Assembly: GCF_022376445.1 (NCBI RefSeq)
Contig: NW_025955054.1
Span: forward strand, 1 to 64,000
Direction of reading: 5' to 3'
DNA length: 64,000 nucleotides
From: Fomitopsis serialis
Taxonomy: Eukaryota > Basidiomycota > Agaricomycetes > Polyporales > Fomitopsidaceae
Shown here: positions 34,284 to 44,731 of the stretch, in pieces
Position numbering within the stretch: the stretch's first letter is position 1
Layout of the letters: the number at the start of each line of letters is the position of its first letter
Notes under the pieces: model-generated
The model's database searches: none
What the model saw: the letters and a program-made list of their open reading frames with translations, nothing else
Told to the model about the DNA's origin: nothing
Position numbers and translations under genes: made by a program

Positions 34284-35548
34284 CTAGTACACCACAGTGG
34301 ACTCGATGACACGGTCCAAAACGACCTCGCGATCGTAACCCAAAATCGACGGAGGTAAAAAGTCCCACCAATCGCTCTCGTCCTGGATGGAACGCGTGTT
34401 TAACGCCTTGAGGTGCTCCCAATACTCCGGGTAAAAGCCACTAGACTCCCAGTCGATGATCCCAGATAGCTCGACGCCACCGTCCGGTCCATCGACCACC
34501 ATCACATTCCCCTGATGCAGATCCGCGTGGGTGAACACGATGCGGTGATCATCGCTTAGCATCGAGCGGAGCCATCTCTTGTAGTTAGGTGCCGCCCGGC
34601 AGGACCGTGACTCTAGGAGGAAGTCGTTGAACTGCGCTTCGGAATACAGGGACGACGCGCTGACTCGATCGTCTCTGCGGACATCCTTGCAGAGCCGGCG
34701 ACCGACAGGAGAGCCGAGTGGGGCGCCACACGGAGATTCCAGTTGGCGGAAAGTGGCGACGGTCTCATCTAGAAGATCACGAATGCGCAGCTTTGTCTCC
34801 GCAGACAGCGAGGGCCAACGCTTCTCCAGTGTGGTGCCGGGTACGAGGGTCATGAACATGAAGGACGTTGACCCCACGGTTACCAATCCGAGAGCACGCG
34901 GTGCTGCGATGCTCGGGAAATGCTCTTCCACGAACTGTAGAACCCCGTGCTCGTCGTGATTGAAGTACTGTGACTGGGCAACCTTCACAACCACGTTCTC
35001 GCCAATCTGGATTACGGCGCGAACAGAATGTTCCCAGAGGAGTGTGCCAGACAGTGCATGCCCAACAATAGTCGCTGAGAGATCAGATACAGACGCATCC
35101 CAAATCTCGAGAAGTTGGCAGACTACGGGGGAGAGCGGGTAGATTATGGAGTGTGGCAGGGGGCACGGGAAAGGGAAATGGATTGAAGGCAGCGGCGCTA
35201 GGCAGCCGGCTGAAATCTGTCGAGATGCAGCTGGTCTGGGCTTCGAAGTTGATGCAAGGTATTCAAGCACACGAGGAGGAGCTTTGTCTGGCTCCCCCGC
35301 TTGCAAAGGCACCAGTGGCTCACTGCTTTCTGCCGCGAGAGTGAATGTTAGGATTGGGCGGAGTGAACAGTATACTCACCTGTCCGTCGCTTTGCTTCTC
35401 GCGCCTCGATTGAACGGCGTATTTTAGCGTATGAGGTACATAGCTTGCTCAATGTAGCTTCTAGATCAGCTGCGGGGTCGTCCTCTAGGGCCCTGTTGAT
35501 GTGTGCCAGCACAGTGACATTGAGATGACTGTAGCGACGCTCGGCCAT
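34284..35548 (-). CDS. APH-family kinase-like phosphotransferase
   Basis: It belongs to the aminoglycoside/choline phosphotransferase (APH) superfamily, widespread in agaricomycetes with mostly unknown small-molecule substrates; it should not be read as drug resistance. Two exons, 35380-35548 and 34284-35329, join in phase to 404 residues. The ATP-binding strand with lysine reads ENVVVKVAQ; the catalytic loop is VFTHADLHQGNVMV (catalytic Asp about residue 326, Asn about 331); the metal-binding segment is GIIDWESSGFYPEYWE, in which IDW replaces DFG as usual for the family. FMTLVPGTTLEKRWPSL is the hinge region. The first 56 residues, on their own exon, are helical and charged and not part of the kinase fold. 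A Pro-rich stretch at about residues 100-125 could hide an additional intron ending at the cccccgtag site. The kinase fold is certain; the N-terminal model is less so. Confidence 0.88.
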
Positions 35549-35858
35549 GGGAAGACTGATTGAGAACGATGTCAAAAGACCGAAGGGAGCTGATAAGCCG
35601 TAGAAAATACGTGCCGGTACACTGTGCCACGGTACTACTAGTACTGCATACGTTCGTGGTACAAAGCCAAGTTTGCGTGACCGTGTTCAGGGAACCTCGG
35701 TGTCAGTGGCGGTCACAACACGTATACGTAAGCTGTCGTCCGGATTCAGGTCAGCACGTGCGCACAAGTTGAATATGGCAACCGGCGTCGTCGTTCTAAC
35801 TTTCCTTCATGATCATTTGCACTGGCAGGCTGCTCTTTGCAAATCATAACATTTGCTT
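35549..35858. promoter_or_regulatory. Divergent promoter region, APH kinase / SGNH hydrolase
   Basis: 310 bp between two outward-facing ATGs (35548 minus, 35859 plus). No clear TATA box. Shared control is possible but unproven. Confidence 0.4.
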
Positions 35859-37147
35859 ATGGCCCCCGATAAGCGCAAATGCGTTCTCTCGAGTGAAGTC
35901 GTACGCTCAGGCTCGCTGCAGCCGGGTGCCAGGGCGTACGCGGAGCATGACGGACCACACCTCGACGGAGAAATTGGACGATCCGAGTACCATCCAGACT
36001 ACGATGACGCCAAGTCGGTAGATCAGTCTAATAAGAGAATGAAAGTGCAAAATTGTCTATCCGTGGAACGAGACAAAACGCCCCCGCCACAAGTGCCTCC
36101 TAGCATTTCTCGTTCGTCCGAAACCTATCTCATACGGACGCTACTCACGCGGCCACCTACGGCAGGATATGTCCCAATAGTGTGCGCGGGCTCTCACTGG
36201 TGTGATCGATCGGCTCTCGAGAACGTCGTCGTCTTGTGAGTCCTAGTCATCCTTCATTCAAGCTAGTGTGCCGAGCTGTCACACGCAGTAGTACTAGAGC
36301 TCACCCTAACTTGCACTCCAGCGGCGACTCGTACAGTAAATCGGATGATGGAAGAACATGGGTATGGTGTTAGCCAGTGGTCCTCTGCTGCTGCTGATAC
36401 TATACCAGGTCGGCCATCTGGGGAAGCGACTTCAGAGACGAGACGCACCGATCAGGATACACAACTTCGCTTTTCCTGGCGCGACCGCTGAGTATGACTT
36501 CTCAACCCAATTTTCAAGCTTCTTCGACCTCTGTCCACCGAAGAAAGATATTTACAGTGGGATACCTACACTTGATCCGGAGAAGACCGTATATTGTTCG
36601 TGTTCTCATGCGCTTTGTATGGCCAGCACACTGACGCGCATGTAAAGTCCTGTTCTTAGGTATTAATGACTGCGGAAATTCCGAACCCGATGATCTGGAG
36701 TCCATTGTGGAGACGCTATTCGACGGCGTTCACGATCTATACATCAAAGCCAGGGCTCGGAACTTTGTCTTCATCGACGTCCCACCTACTGATCGTTCGC
36801 CGCAAGGTGCAGTCATTCGAATTGCCCTTCCCTACTTCGCTAACATCTGACTCGTAGCGATTGACTGTGAGACCTCAGACGAGGCAGAAGAACGTGTCAG
36901 GACGTGGAATGATGCGCTGCTGGCACAGACAACCGAGTTTGGGACTAGCACCGAGCAGGCGACAACACTCCTGTTCTCGTCACATCGAGTGCTGACTGAG
37001 GTGCTGGACGACCCGTGCGAGTTCGACTTCACCGAAGACGACGCGACGGCCGAGGGTGGTGGGATCTGGACGGACGGATTGCACCTCTCAACGCATGTAC
37101 ATGATATTCTTGCGGAGCGACTGATGGCATCCGTATTCCCGCCATAG
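35859..37147 (+). CDS. SGNH/GDSL hydrolase (carbohydrate-esterase CE16-like)
   Basis: Serine hydrolase of the SGNH fold, probably an acetyl- or carboxyl-esterase. Five exons, 35859-36235, 36322-36361, 36409-36595, 36648-36806 and 36858-37147, join in phase to 350 residues. Block I reads ENVVVFGDSYS (nucleophile about Ser129) and is split by an intron inside the preceding Phe codon. Block II Gly lies in HNFAFPGATAEYDFS. Block III reads FLGINDCGN (Asn about 208). Block V reads WTDGLHLSTHVHDILA (Asp about 327, His about 330). All catalytic residues are present. The N-terminal 120 residues before block I are polar, with no signal peptide, whereas CE16 enzymes are normally secreted with the GDS motif near residue 30-40. 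Either the first exon is mis-started or this is an intracellular variant. It is divergent to the APH kinase. The fold is firm; substrate is not known. Confidence 0.88.
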
Positions 37148-37379
37148 TGTGCAATTGCAGGGAGCTTCTTCGATGCTCGGCGTGGTGTCCTGAATGCCAT
37201 ATCAATGGAAAGAATGGCGGTTGCATCATGCACTCACGTCCTGGTAACAAAACCAAGCTCGAGCACCGTTGTACAAGTACTCAGTACTCACTTGAAACGA
37301 GCTTGTCATGGTACATATTTTTTTCCAAGAGTCATACAGATACCACTCCGAGAAACTGTATTCCTGTGATACCGCTCCT
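37148..37379. other. Short spacer between convergent genes
   Basis: 232 bp between the SGNH hydrolase stop and the minus-strand BTB gene 4 stop. Nothing recognised. Confidence 0.4.
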
Positions 37380-38414
37380 TCAGGACTCCACAACGAGTAC
37401 TACCTGTGGAAGAAACCCCGTCAGGGAGCAAGTACTTTCAAAACCTTGCTGACTTACCTTCGCGATAGCCGCATCTATCTGGGCTGCATGGAATTTAATG
37501 AAATGACTGATTTCACTGGCATCACTATCTTTTCTACATATGCTGCATAACGCAGCTGCTTGCACCGTAGTGGCGATGAGGACTGGGTCCAAGACTGCGT
37601 CGCCGTGAGGGTGAGCTTTGAGTCTTTCAGTAGACTGGGCCATGTAGTCGTCAAACGTGCTGCGGTATGATGTGTATTTCGTGACATATGCGGTTCCTTG
37701 GGCACAATCTGCATGATGGTGCTGTTCAGGTACTCCCGGGCCGGGTCCGGATCGGCGCACGATCCAATCTGGCACTTCCTCCGATACCATCCCGTCCCAT
37801 CTATTGTTAAGGAGGAACCGTTCGTCCTCCGCAATGGATATGGCCGCCTTCACGCACTCCTGACGGTATTGCAGCAGGTTGAAGTAGGCGGCTGATGTCG
37901 CAGAGCGCAGCTCGGGTACAGATGACCTCGCCTCGAGTGTCTGGCGAAGACTAACCCTGGCCGCTGCAGCAGCGACGTCATTGAATCCGTAGCTGCATGC
38001 GAGCATGTAGACGCGCAGCGTCTCTTGCTCTAGCATGCGGGGTGTAGACATTTCCTTCACCACGGTGTTGCGCACACAGGCCATATCGTACTTCTTGGCA
38101 GCCTCGAGTAACGGCCAGAGCTGATCCGGGACGATCGCAGGTAGTACGGTGGGATAGCAGATGCGAAGGATGCAATCCCACACAACACTGCTCTCTGTGA
38201 CCTCAACTACCCTTGAGTCAGTGTCGGGAGCCGTCGGCAAGGCCGCCATGTCGGCGAAGACCGAGGAGGCATGTGTGAGTATTATCTTGTAGACGTGGAA
38301 ATCGACATGGTCCAGCGTGCGGATGATCAGATCAGCGTCGGGATTGTCGAACGGCGGTGAAGCGACCGTGACTTGAGCAGCGGATGAAGTGCCGTCTTCT
38401 GCTGCGTCAGTCAT
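37380..38414 (-). CDS. BTB/POZ domain protein 4
   Basis: Two exons, 37458-38414 and 37380-37403, give 326 residues. The start ATG is followed by MTDAAEDGTSS. The BTB core spans about residues 22-112 (DADLIIRTLDHVDFHVYKII, SSVFADMAALP, VWDCILRICYP). Downstream come LWPLLEAAKKYDMACVRNTV, MSTPRMLEQETLRVYMLACS and ALCSICRKDSDASEISHFIKF. The 54-nt last intron (GTAAGT..CACAG) is stop-free and a multiple of three, so unspliced RNA would also stay in frame; the 8-codon last exon reads VVLVVES. It is the only BTB gene on the minus strand and is divergent to BTB gene 5. Probable Cul3-type adaptor by fold; no partner domain seen. Confidence 0.9.
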   Translation of the reverse strand: MTDAAEDGTSSAAQVTVASPPFDNPDADLIIRTLDHVDFHVYKIILTHASSVFADMAALPTAPDTDSRVVEVTESSVVWDCILRICYPTVLPAIVPDQLWPLLEAAKKYDMACVRNTVVKEMSTPRMLEQETLRVYMLACSYGFNDVAAAAARVSLRQTLEARSSVPELRSATSAAYFNLLQYRQECVKAAISIAEDERFLLNNRWDGMVSEEVPDWIVRRSGPGPGVPEQHHHADCAQGTAYVTKYTSYRSTFDDYMAQSTERLKAHPHGDAVLDPVLIATTVQAAALCSICRKDSDASEISHFIKFHAAQIDAAIAKVSQQGFESTCSLTGFLPQVVLVVES

Positions 38415-39586
38415 GTTGTCAATATCGTCGAAGTGCTATCGTTTGAGGCGTGGTGCGCAAGCGATGTGGCTCTTTTGTCACTGTATATACGCAATGAAAG
38501 ATGAGCCAAGAATGAAAGTAGACAAGCACCGAGACTACCTTGGACGGACTCAGGGGAGGACTCGGACGCTCGAGTCGTCTTGCTAGTACGTCAATCGGCC
38601 CGTAGATGGTCAGCTATATTTTTGTATGTCAATGCGATGCATATGGAGTCTATAACTGAAGTATACGGCAAAGGTGACGGGGCATCCTCACCTTACTCAG
38701 GCTACTCTGATAGTAGTCTCGTAAAAAACCACTTCCGAATTCGAAGGAATACAGCCGCATGTCACGTGCGTAGTGTTGACAGATCGAGATCGTATTGTGG
38801 CGCCCGCGGCCCAGCCGTTCGAACTTGAACGCGGTTTGGTTGAGTTGCTCTGCTCAAGCCTTCCTCGAGCTTACGACTCGGACGTTCTCGTACTGCCTCA
38901 AAATTGAGTGAACGCTATCTGATGCTGGAACAAAACACAATTCGGGGTCTTCCAGTGTCAGCTCAGGTGCTGTTGACTTCGCCGACTTCCCTATAAGCAC
39001 CATGAACTTCGCCTGAAGAACAGTAGGCTCGCTGGGTCCGTCAAATCTTATGCATCCCAGTCAGGTGCAGCGGTATGTAACGACTAAGCCCCGAGTAATC
39101 TACAACGCTAGTTGACCCTTGGACTCGCAGGCGTTGCTCGCTATCGACGTCTGACACACAGGGGTCGCAGGAACACTGGTAGACGCTCTCGGGTGGTCAG
39201 TGCGGCCGTATTGGCACGACGAGACTGAAGCTATCAAGCGAGAACTCAAGTAATTCATGGCTGTACGCGTCCAACGTGCGAAGCTAGGACGAGCGCGATG
39301 GATGGCGCAGATCGCCTTCAATGAGCGTATGTATCGAGGACTCGGCCCACAATGAATGTCCGATGTGGTCATGAGACCACGCAAGCATGTATACTTGGAA
39401 CAGAGATAACTCACACAGTACAGCAATCTACCGCCTGTCGTACGTCACTCTGCCGCTCCGGATACGGCTGCTCATCGATTGCACACTGACAAAATGGAAG
39501 TGCGCGGTTAGGACGCCCACTGTATTGCCGCACCCATATCTACTGCTGCAGTGACTCCTTGGCTCGACTTGCGCACCGACTCCGTC
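38415..39586. other. Divergent intergenic region, BTB genes 4 and 5
   Basis: 1.17 kb between outward-facing start codons. Promoters of both genes are expected. No open frame with a domain, and no repeat copy of the 21.4/42.2-kb element. Confidence 0.4.
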
Positions 39587-40676
39587 ATGGATACGCAGTC
39601 CCCTGTGCGTCGATCTGCCTCATCGCCTTTCGATAATGAAAGCGCGGACCTGATCATTCGGACGTCCGATCACGTCGAGTTCCGCGTCTCCAAGTTGATT
39701 CTCAGGGAGGCCTCGCCAATCTTCGCAGACATGTTCACACTACCCGTGGCAGCGACACCCGAGGCCGACACGGGTGTAGTTGATGTCGTCGAGAAGAGTA
39801 CCATCTGGGACTACATTCTCCGTGTCTGCTACCCCGGACCCGTCCCGTCGTCGACTACCATCACTCCCGATCAGCTCTGGCCGCTGCTCGAAGCGGTCGC
39901 GAAGTACAACATGAAATGCGTCCACGATGCCGTCTGCCAGGTCATGTCGACTCCCCACATGCTGGAGGAAGAGGCTCTGCGAGTCTACCTGCTCGCATGC
40001 GGGTACGGATTTCGCGACGTCGCCATCGCCGCAGCCAGAGCCTGTCTCCGCCGGCCAGCCGACGAGAGAACGTTCATACCGGAGATGCGTTGCGCGACAG
40101 CCGCCGCATACGTCAGACTGCTCCAGTACCGTGGCGACTGCGTCGATACGGCCACCGCTTTTGCACAGGATCCCAAGTTGTTCCTACGCTCTAGCTGGAA
40201 GGAGCACATAGGGAGCTGGGCTACAGTTCAGTCGATATCTACCTCTCGCAATCATCCCGACCCGGCACACAACGAGGCATGTGCAGGCCGCTCGATGTTT
40301 TACAAGATGGAGCCGCGTTCTTCCGCGGCTGGGAAGGACAAACACGTCACGCTTTGTCGCCGCGTACTCGAGAATTTTATGAAGCGCTCTGCGGAGGAAC
40401 TGAAAGCTTCCCCGCACGGCAGCACTGTACTCAACTCGAAAAACATCGCTGCCATCGCGCAGGAAGCCTCTATCTGCGGTGCGTGCAGAAAGGATAGTCA
40501 GCCGGACAACATCGTTCGATTCCTCGAATTCTACGCATCGGAGATAGATGCAGCTATTGCAAAGGTAAGTGTGAATGCCATTGCGTACGTTACTCTGACC
40601 GCTGAACTGGCCCGCGTTGTTCCTCTGGGACTATGACGGTTCCTGCTTGTAGGTCCAACTCGTTGTGGAGCCTTGA
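39587..40676 (+). CDS. BTB/POZ domain protein 5
   Basis: Two exons, 39587-40564 and 40653-40676, give 333 residues. The ATG gives MDTQSPVRRSASS; no ATG in this frame lies upstream. BTB core about residues 15-110 (SADLIIRTSDHVEFRVSKLI, ASPIFADMFTLP, IWDYILRVCYP), then LWPLLEAVAKYNMKCVHDAV, MSTPHMLEEEALRVYLLACG and ICGACRKDSQPDNIVRFLEF. The last intron (88 nt) begins right after GCA AAG and is followed by an 8-codon exon (VQLVVEP), as in genes 3, 4 and 6. Variation is concentrated in the central region between about residues 210 and 270, where a substrate-facing surface might lie. Function inferred from fold only. Confidence 0.9.
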
Positions 40677-41015
40677 TTGCGGCGGCGCATCGCAGTGCTT
40701 CCGATGTGGCATGTCCCCCAGACTGTGTACTGAGTTGTATTTGACTGCCAGTGAGAGTTGGGCAACGAATCTTATTGTAGTGGTTGTTTGAAGTGTTGAG
40801 TTCGAAACCACAGAGTTGCTCAGTGCACGTAGTAGTCGCGACCTTTCTGAAGGAATGAGTCACAATAATCCGGTTGGGACATAGTAGTCGAAGACGGCTG
40901 GTCTTTTATGTAATCAACCTTACTGTATTCATTTGCCGCTGATCTGAAAAGCTCTCAAGCTTTCTCACTCGCGAGCATCATCCGCTTACACACCGTTAAC
41001 TACCTTTCCATCTCT
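40677..41015. other. Spacer between BTB genes 5 and 6
   Basis: 339 bp between two plus-strand genes; contains the promoter of gene 6. No gene seen. Confidence 0.4.
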
Positions 41016-42090
41016 ATGGCGTTTCCAAACATCGTGACGGATCCTACTTCGGTTGATCCTACTTCGGTTGAGGGCTCCACTATCCATATAGCCTCTCCGC
41101 CGTTCGACGACCCCCAGGCGGATGTGATCATCCGAACGTCTGACCACGTCGAGTTCCGCATCTTCAGGCTCATTCTCAAGATGGCCTCGACGGTCTTCGC
41201 CGACATCTTGGCATTGCCTGTCGCACCTGATGCAGACCCGAATGCCATCGACGTCACCGAGGACAGCGTCGTGTGGGACCACATCTTGCGTATATGCCAC
41301 CCCGGCATTGCTCCACCAGCCATGATCGCCGCCGATCAGCTCTGGCCACTGCTCGAGGCAGCCAAGAAGTACGATATGAAGGCAGTGCGCGAAACAGCGG
41401 TGAGGGAGATGTCGACGCCTCGCATGCTCGAGCAGGAGACTCTGCGAGTCTACGCGCTCGCATGCGGCTATGGAGTTGAGGACGTCGCTGTCGCAGCGGC
41501 GAGAGCCAGCCTTACCCAGTCATACGAGGAGGGCCCGTACGTACCCGAGCTGCGATGCGCAACGTCCGCTGCGTACTTTAGACTGGTCCAATACCGTCGG
41601 GAATGCGTGAAGGCGGCCGTGTCCTTCGCGGAGGATCCACACCTTTTCTTGCAGGATGGGTGGAAAGACTACGTCAAATATTGGATCCTGCGGCGGGAAC
41701 ATGTCAGCGAGCAGCATGACGACGGGTGTAGCAGCGGGGGGAACTTTGCGTTGGATTCTTGGGAATGGGGCAATGGGTTGCTCCGCGACGTACTTGTTGA
41801 GTACATGGCACGTTCGACAGAGGCCCTCAAGGTGCTCCCTCATGGCAGTACGGTTTTAAACCCCATCTTCATTGCGACCACAGTGCATGCCGCCTCAAAA
41901 TGTACCGCTTGCAGGAGCCGTACGCAGCCCAGTGATGTTCTCGCGTTCCTCAAGTTTCATGCATCTCAGATAGATGCAGCCACTGCTAAGGTAAGCTGAC
42001 AATACTCAGGGAGTACTTGGCCACCAACAGAACATTTGTTGATCCGGTGGATATTTTCTTCTGTAGGTGAAACTCGTCGTGGCGTCCTGA
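41016..42090 (+). CDS. BTB/POZ domain protein 6
   Basis: Two exons, 41016-41990 and 42067-42090, give 332 residues. The N-terminus contains a perfect 15-bp tandem duplication (DPTSV twice). BTB core about residues 30-120 (QADVIIRTSDHVEFRIFRLI, ASTVFADILALP, VWDHILRICHP), then LWPLLEAAKKYDMKAVRETA, MSTPRMLEQETLRVYALACG, and CTACRSRTQPSDVLAFLKF. The 76-nt last intron (GTAAGC..TGTAG) precedes the 8-codon exon VKLVVAS. Copy B of the interspersed repeat starts 143 bp beyond the stop. Similarity is closest to genes 3-5 by eye. Cul3-adaptor role is inferred. Confidence 0.9.
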
Positions 42091-42233
42091 CAACTGTGGG
42101 ATATCCTGGGTGCTCTCGAATTTGTCTGTGGAATTGGACCGCCGTTTCGCTCGCCCGGAATTCAATGATGTACCTCCAGTATATATTCGATTGGGACTCA
42201 ATGGATTTATAGCACTCGTACCTGTAGGTGCTC

Positions 42234-42735
42234 GATCCCCGACTCCGACCGGAGGGAGAGAGGAGGGCTTTGTCCACCATAAGTCGTTCGCAGCCGGCGA
42301 TGCCGCTCCCTCCGTGGGAAACACGTGACTTGAAATTCCCATAAACGGTATCGCAGCAATGCTCGAGTGTCCTACGAGGCAGCTCGAGGCAGTTGGATCC
42401 TTCCGTGCATCTGGCTGTGTCTGGACGCCTGGATCTCTGACCATCCAACGACTCCTCCTAAATGCAGGAGAGTTTCTCTCATTTTTGATAGCCTGCACTT
42501 ACATACTTATGTACTGTGATACATACTGTGTCGTGGAAGCCCGAGACGCCCGGGCGGCGAAACCGCCGCGGGCGTGAGGGCCTCCAATTGAATCTCAATA
42601 GCATTCCGATGATACAATGTTACAATGCATCATAACTTACAGTATATACCAAAATCTAGTGCCGCTGTGGCAGGCTGAGCAGCTGCCAGTGTCTGCCATG
42701 CAGGAGTCGGGGATCGGCGCTTGCGCCGCTACGAT
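42234..42735 (+). mobile_element. Interspersed non-coding repeat, copy B
   Basis: Same orientation and nearly the same sequence as 21368-21850. It has perfect 13-bp inverted repeats gatccccgactcc (42234-42246) and ggagtcggggatc (42703-42715), then the hairpin ggcgcttgcgcc (42716-42727) and cgctacgat. The internal hairpin at 42535-42585 has one arm mismatch relative to copy A. Differences between copies are point changes plus small indels near 42630-42690. Flanks differ from those of copy A, so this is dispersal rather than segmental duplication. No coding capacity. Confidence 0.78.
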
Positions 42736-42911
42736 GCATAGTTGGTCAATCTAGTCATCAGCCTGAGGCAGGCGAAGCCTAGGGTGGTCAACGCGCCCAC
42801 ACGTGACCGTGTATATACGCTAGACGGCCTGAGGCCTCCTTCTCTCCTCAGGTCCTCGTCGTTCTCCTTCTCCTCGCCCCTGTCCGCTATCCTCCTCTCT
42901 CGTTTCCGGAC

Positions 42912-44418
42912 ATGCTTGAAATATGCACTCCAGTAGGCCTTAATGCATCGCCACCTACTTGTCTGATATCTGCCCAAGCACCACGACTATACTGCCAACG
43001 TGCTCACCGCGCTGCTCTGTGTCGGGCTCGCCATTTCCTACCTTCCTCAGGTCCGTTCAAAGTCACCCACCTATCCCGTCGCTATGAATGATGCTTATGT
43101 GCGACGCCAGCATCTACGAATAATCAAGGCAGGTTCCTCAGAGGGCTTTAGCCCATGGTTCCTCTTACTCGGGAGCACGTCGTCTGCATCGGGAATGCTG
43201 AACATGTACGTCAAGTCGCTCTCTTCATGGCCTCGTCTCATTGCATTGTGACCAATGTACAGCATTGTTATGCAATGGAGCATAGTCAGGTGCTGTAGGG
43301 TCGTCGTGAGTGTTTCCCTATCCCGCCATCTCCCCCATGCTGAACCCGGCGTCTGCCTCCTAGACATTCGGGAGCTGCATCGAGTCCGTAGCTGGGGTCA
43401 TTCAGCTTATGCTGCAATGGTTCTTCTTCACTGTCATGTAAGTAATATCTCCTGCCCCTCTGCGTCGCCGACGATGGAACGTCACCCCAGCCTCGTGTTG
43501 TACATGATCTACTACCCGCCCCATCTCAAGTTCACCGAGGTCGACGTGGACCTACACGACAACCGGCCTCCACAGCACGTCAAAACCTCCGTCAAGACCG
43601 ACGCATGGCGTCTCTCCATCACCCTCTCCTGGGTCGTCTTCATCCACATGTGCGTCGCGCTCCGCTGCCCCACACGTGGTGCACACGCTCACGTCCGACC
43701 GCGTTCAGCGCCTTCATCACCTTCGTAACCTTCCTGCTACTCTCTGCGGAGACTCCCGATCTTCCAGAACGTTCCCCGCAGATTTCGCTGTGGGCGACAT
43801 TCCTAGGCGTCGCCTCCGCGTTGCTTGCCGCGCTTCAGTATGCCCCGCAGCTCATCCATACCTACCGCCTCAAGCTAGTCGGCGCGCTGAGCATCCCCAT
43901 GATGTTGATCCAGAGTCCCGGTGCCGTCTTCATGGTGCTTAGCATCGCTCTTCGGTGAGTTCTGAGCATCATAAGTATCCCTGCTTGTCACTGACGCGTT
44001 GGTTAGGCCTGACACGAACTGGACAAGTACGCATCCCTGTCTCTGTTCGCGAACTGAGTCTGACTCGCTTATCTACGACACAGCATGGCTCCCTTACGCC
44101 GTCGCCGGCGTGATGCAAGGGTCCCTTCTCATCATGTGCATCCTGTGGCGCGCACGCCAGCACCGCCTGCACATCGACGACTTCGGCCAGCCACTGGACG
44201 CCTCATCCGCTCTCCTCGCCTCGTCCGACGGCCCAATCGAAGTCGCACGCGGACCGGAGGACGCTCCTCTGTTGCAGACAGCGGTGGAGGACGCCGTCGA
44301 GCACGACGTTCGCGCCGAGACAGAGAACGAATCAGAGGACGCGAACGAAGAAGCGCCATTGCTGAAAGGTAGGAAGGAGAAGAGGGGTCACGCGTTGCGT
44401 AGATGGTTTGGGTGGTGA
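42912..44418 (+). CDS. PQ-loop repeat (cystinosin/Ypq-like) membrane protein
   Basis: PQ-loop proteins are seven-helix transporters of lysosomal/vacuolar or ER-Golgi membranes; several export amino acids. Nine exons, 42912-42932, 42979-43050, 43111-43205, 43263-43305, 43364-43437, 43491-43649, 43709-43954, 44007-44026 and 44084-44418, join in phase to 354 residues. The first PQ motif is LAISYLPQ followed across an intron by HLRIIKAGSSEGFSPWFLLL; the second is ALQYAPQLIHTYRLK. Hydrophobic spans include VLTALLCVGLAISYL, MLQWFFFTVILVLYMI, ITLSWVVFIHIAFITF, FLGVASALLAAL and AVAGVMQGSLLIMCILW. The cytosolic C-terminus (about 90 residues) is polar and acidic with a basic end. The 7-codon first exon (MLEICTP) is the least certain part. 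Splicing of very short exons (20 and 21 nt) is notable. The family is certain; the cargo is unknown. Confidence 0.9.
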
Positions 44419-44633
44419 CGACGATGCGCGTTTGCTGCGTCGAGTTTGGAACCTTATTATCTCGGTTATCTTACGTTTTGGCTATTGCAGGGTATGCTTG
44501 CTCTATCATGCTTCCTGCTGCGATGCTGCACCTCGTCGTATGGTACTTGCAAGGTACTTGTTTGACGTACTGTTAGTAGTCCGTGGTGTCGAGCCCGAAG
44601 AATCGTCATAACCTATTATGTTGCAAACAAAAT
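44419..44633. other. Spacer between PQ-loop gene and tRNA
   Basis: 215 bp, probably 3' UTR of the PQ-loop gene and upstream sequence of the tRNA. Nothing else seen. Confidence 0.35.
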
Positions 44634-44731
44634 GGCCCAATGGTCTAGAGGTAAGATACTTGCTTTGGGTTCGCTAAGCGCTTAATTGCGTCACGTGCAA
44701 GGGATCCCGGGTTCGAATCCCGGTTGGGCCC
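44634..44731 (+). tRNA. tRNA-Pro (anticodon UGG) with a 26-nt intron
   Basis: The acceptor stem pairs GGCCCAA (44634-44640) with TTGGGCC (44724-44730), discriminator C. The D arm (GTCT / AGAT) encloses a GG-containing loop and overlaps the A box (TGGTCTAGAGGTA). The anticodon stem CTTGC/GCAAG carries the loop TT-TGG-G, with anticodon TGG at 44666-44668 and G37, as expected for proline. The intron is 44670-44695, directly after G37, the canonical nuclear position. The T arm is CCGGG-TTCGAAT-CCCGG (B box), and a T5 run at 44734-44738 is the Pol III terminator. Confidence 0.96.

Noticed and set aside
34284..35548. APH-fold protein as an antibiotic resistance gene
   Set aside because: The APH fold is hugely expanded in basidiomycetes with unrelated substrates; nothing in the context suggests aminoglycoside modification.
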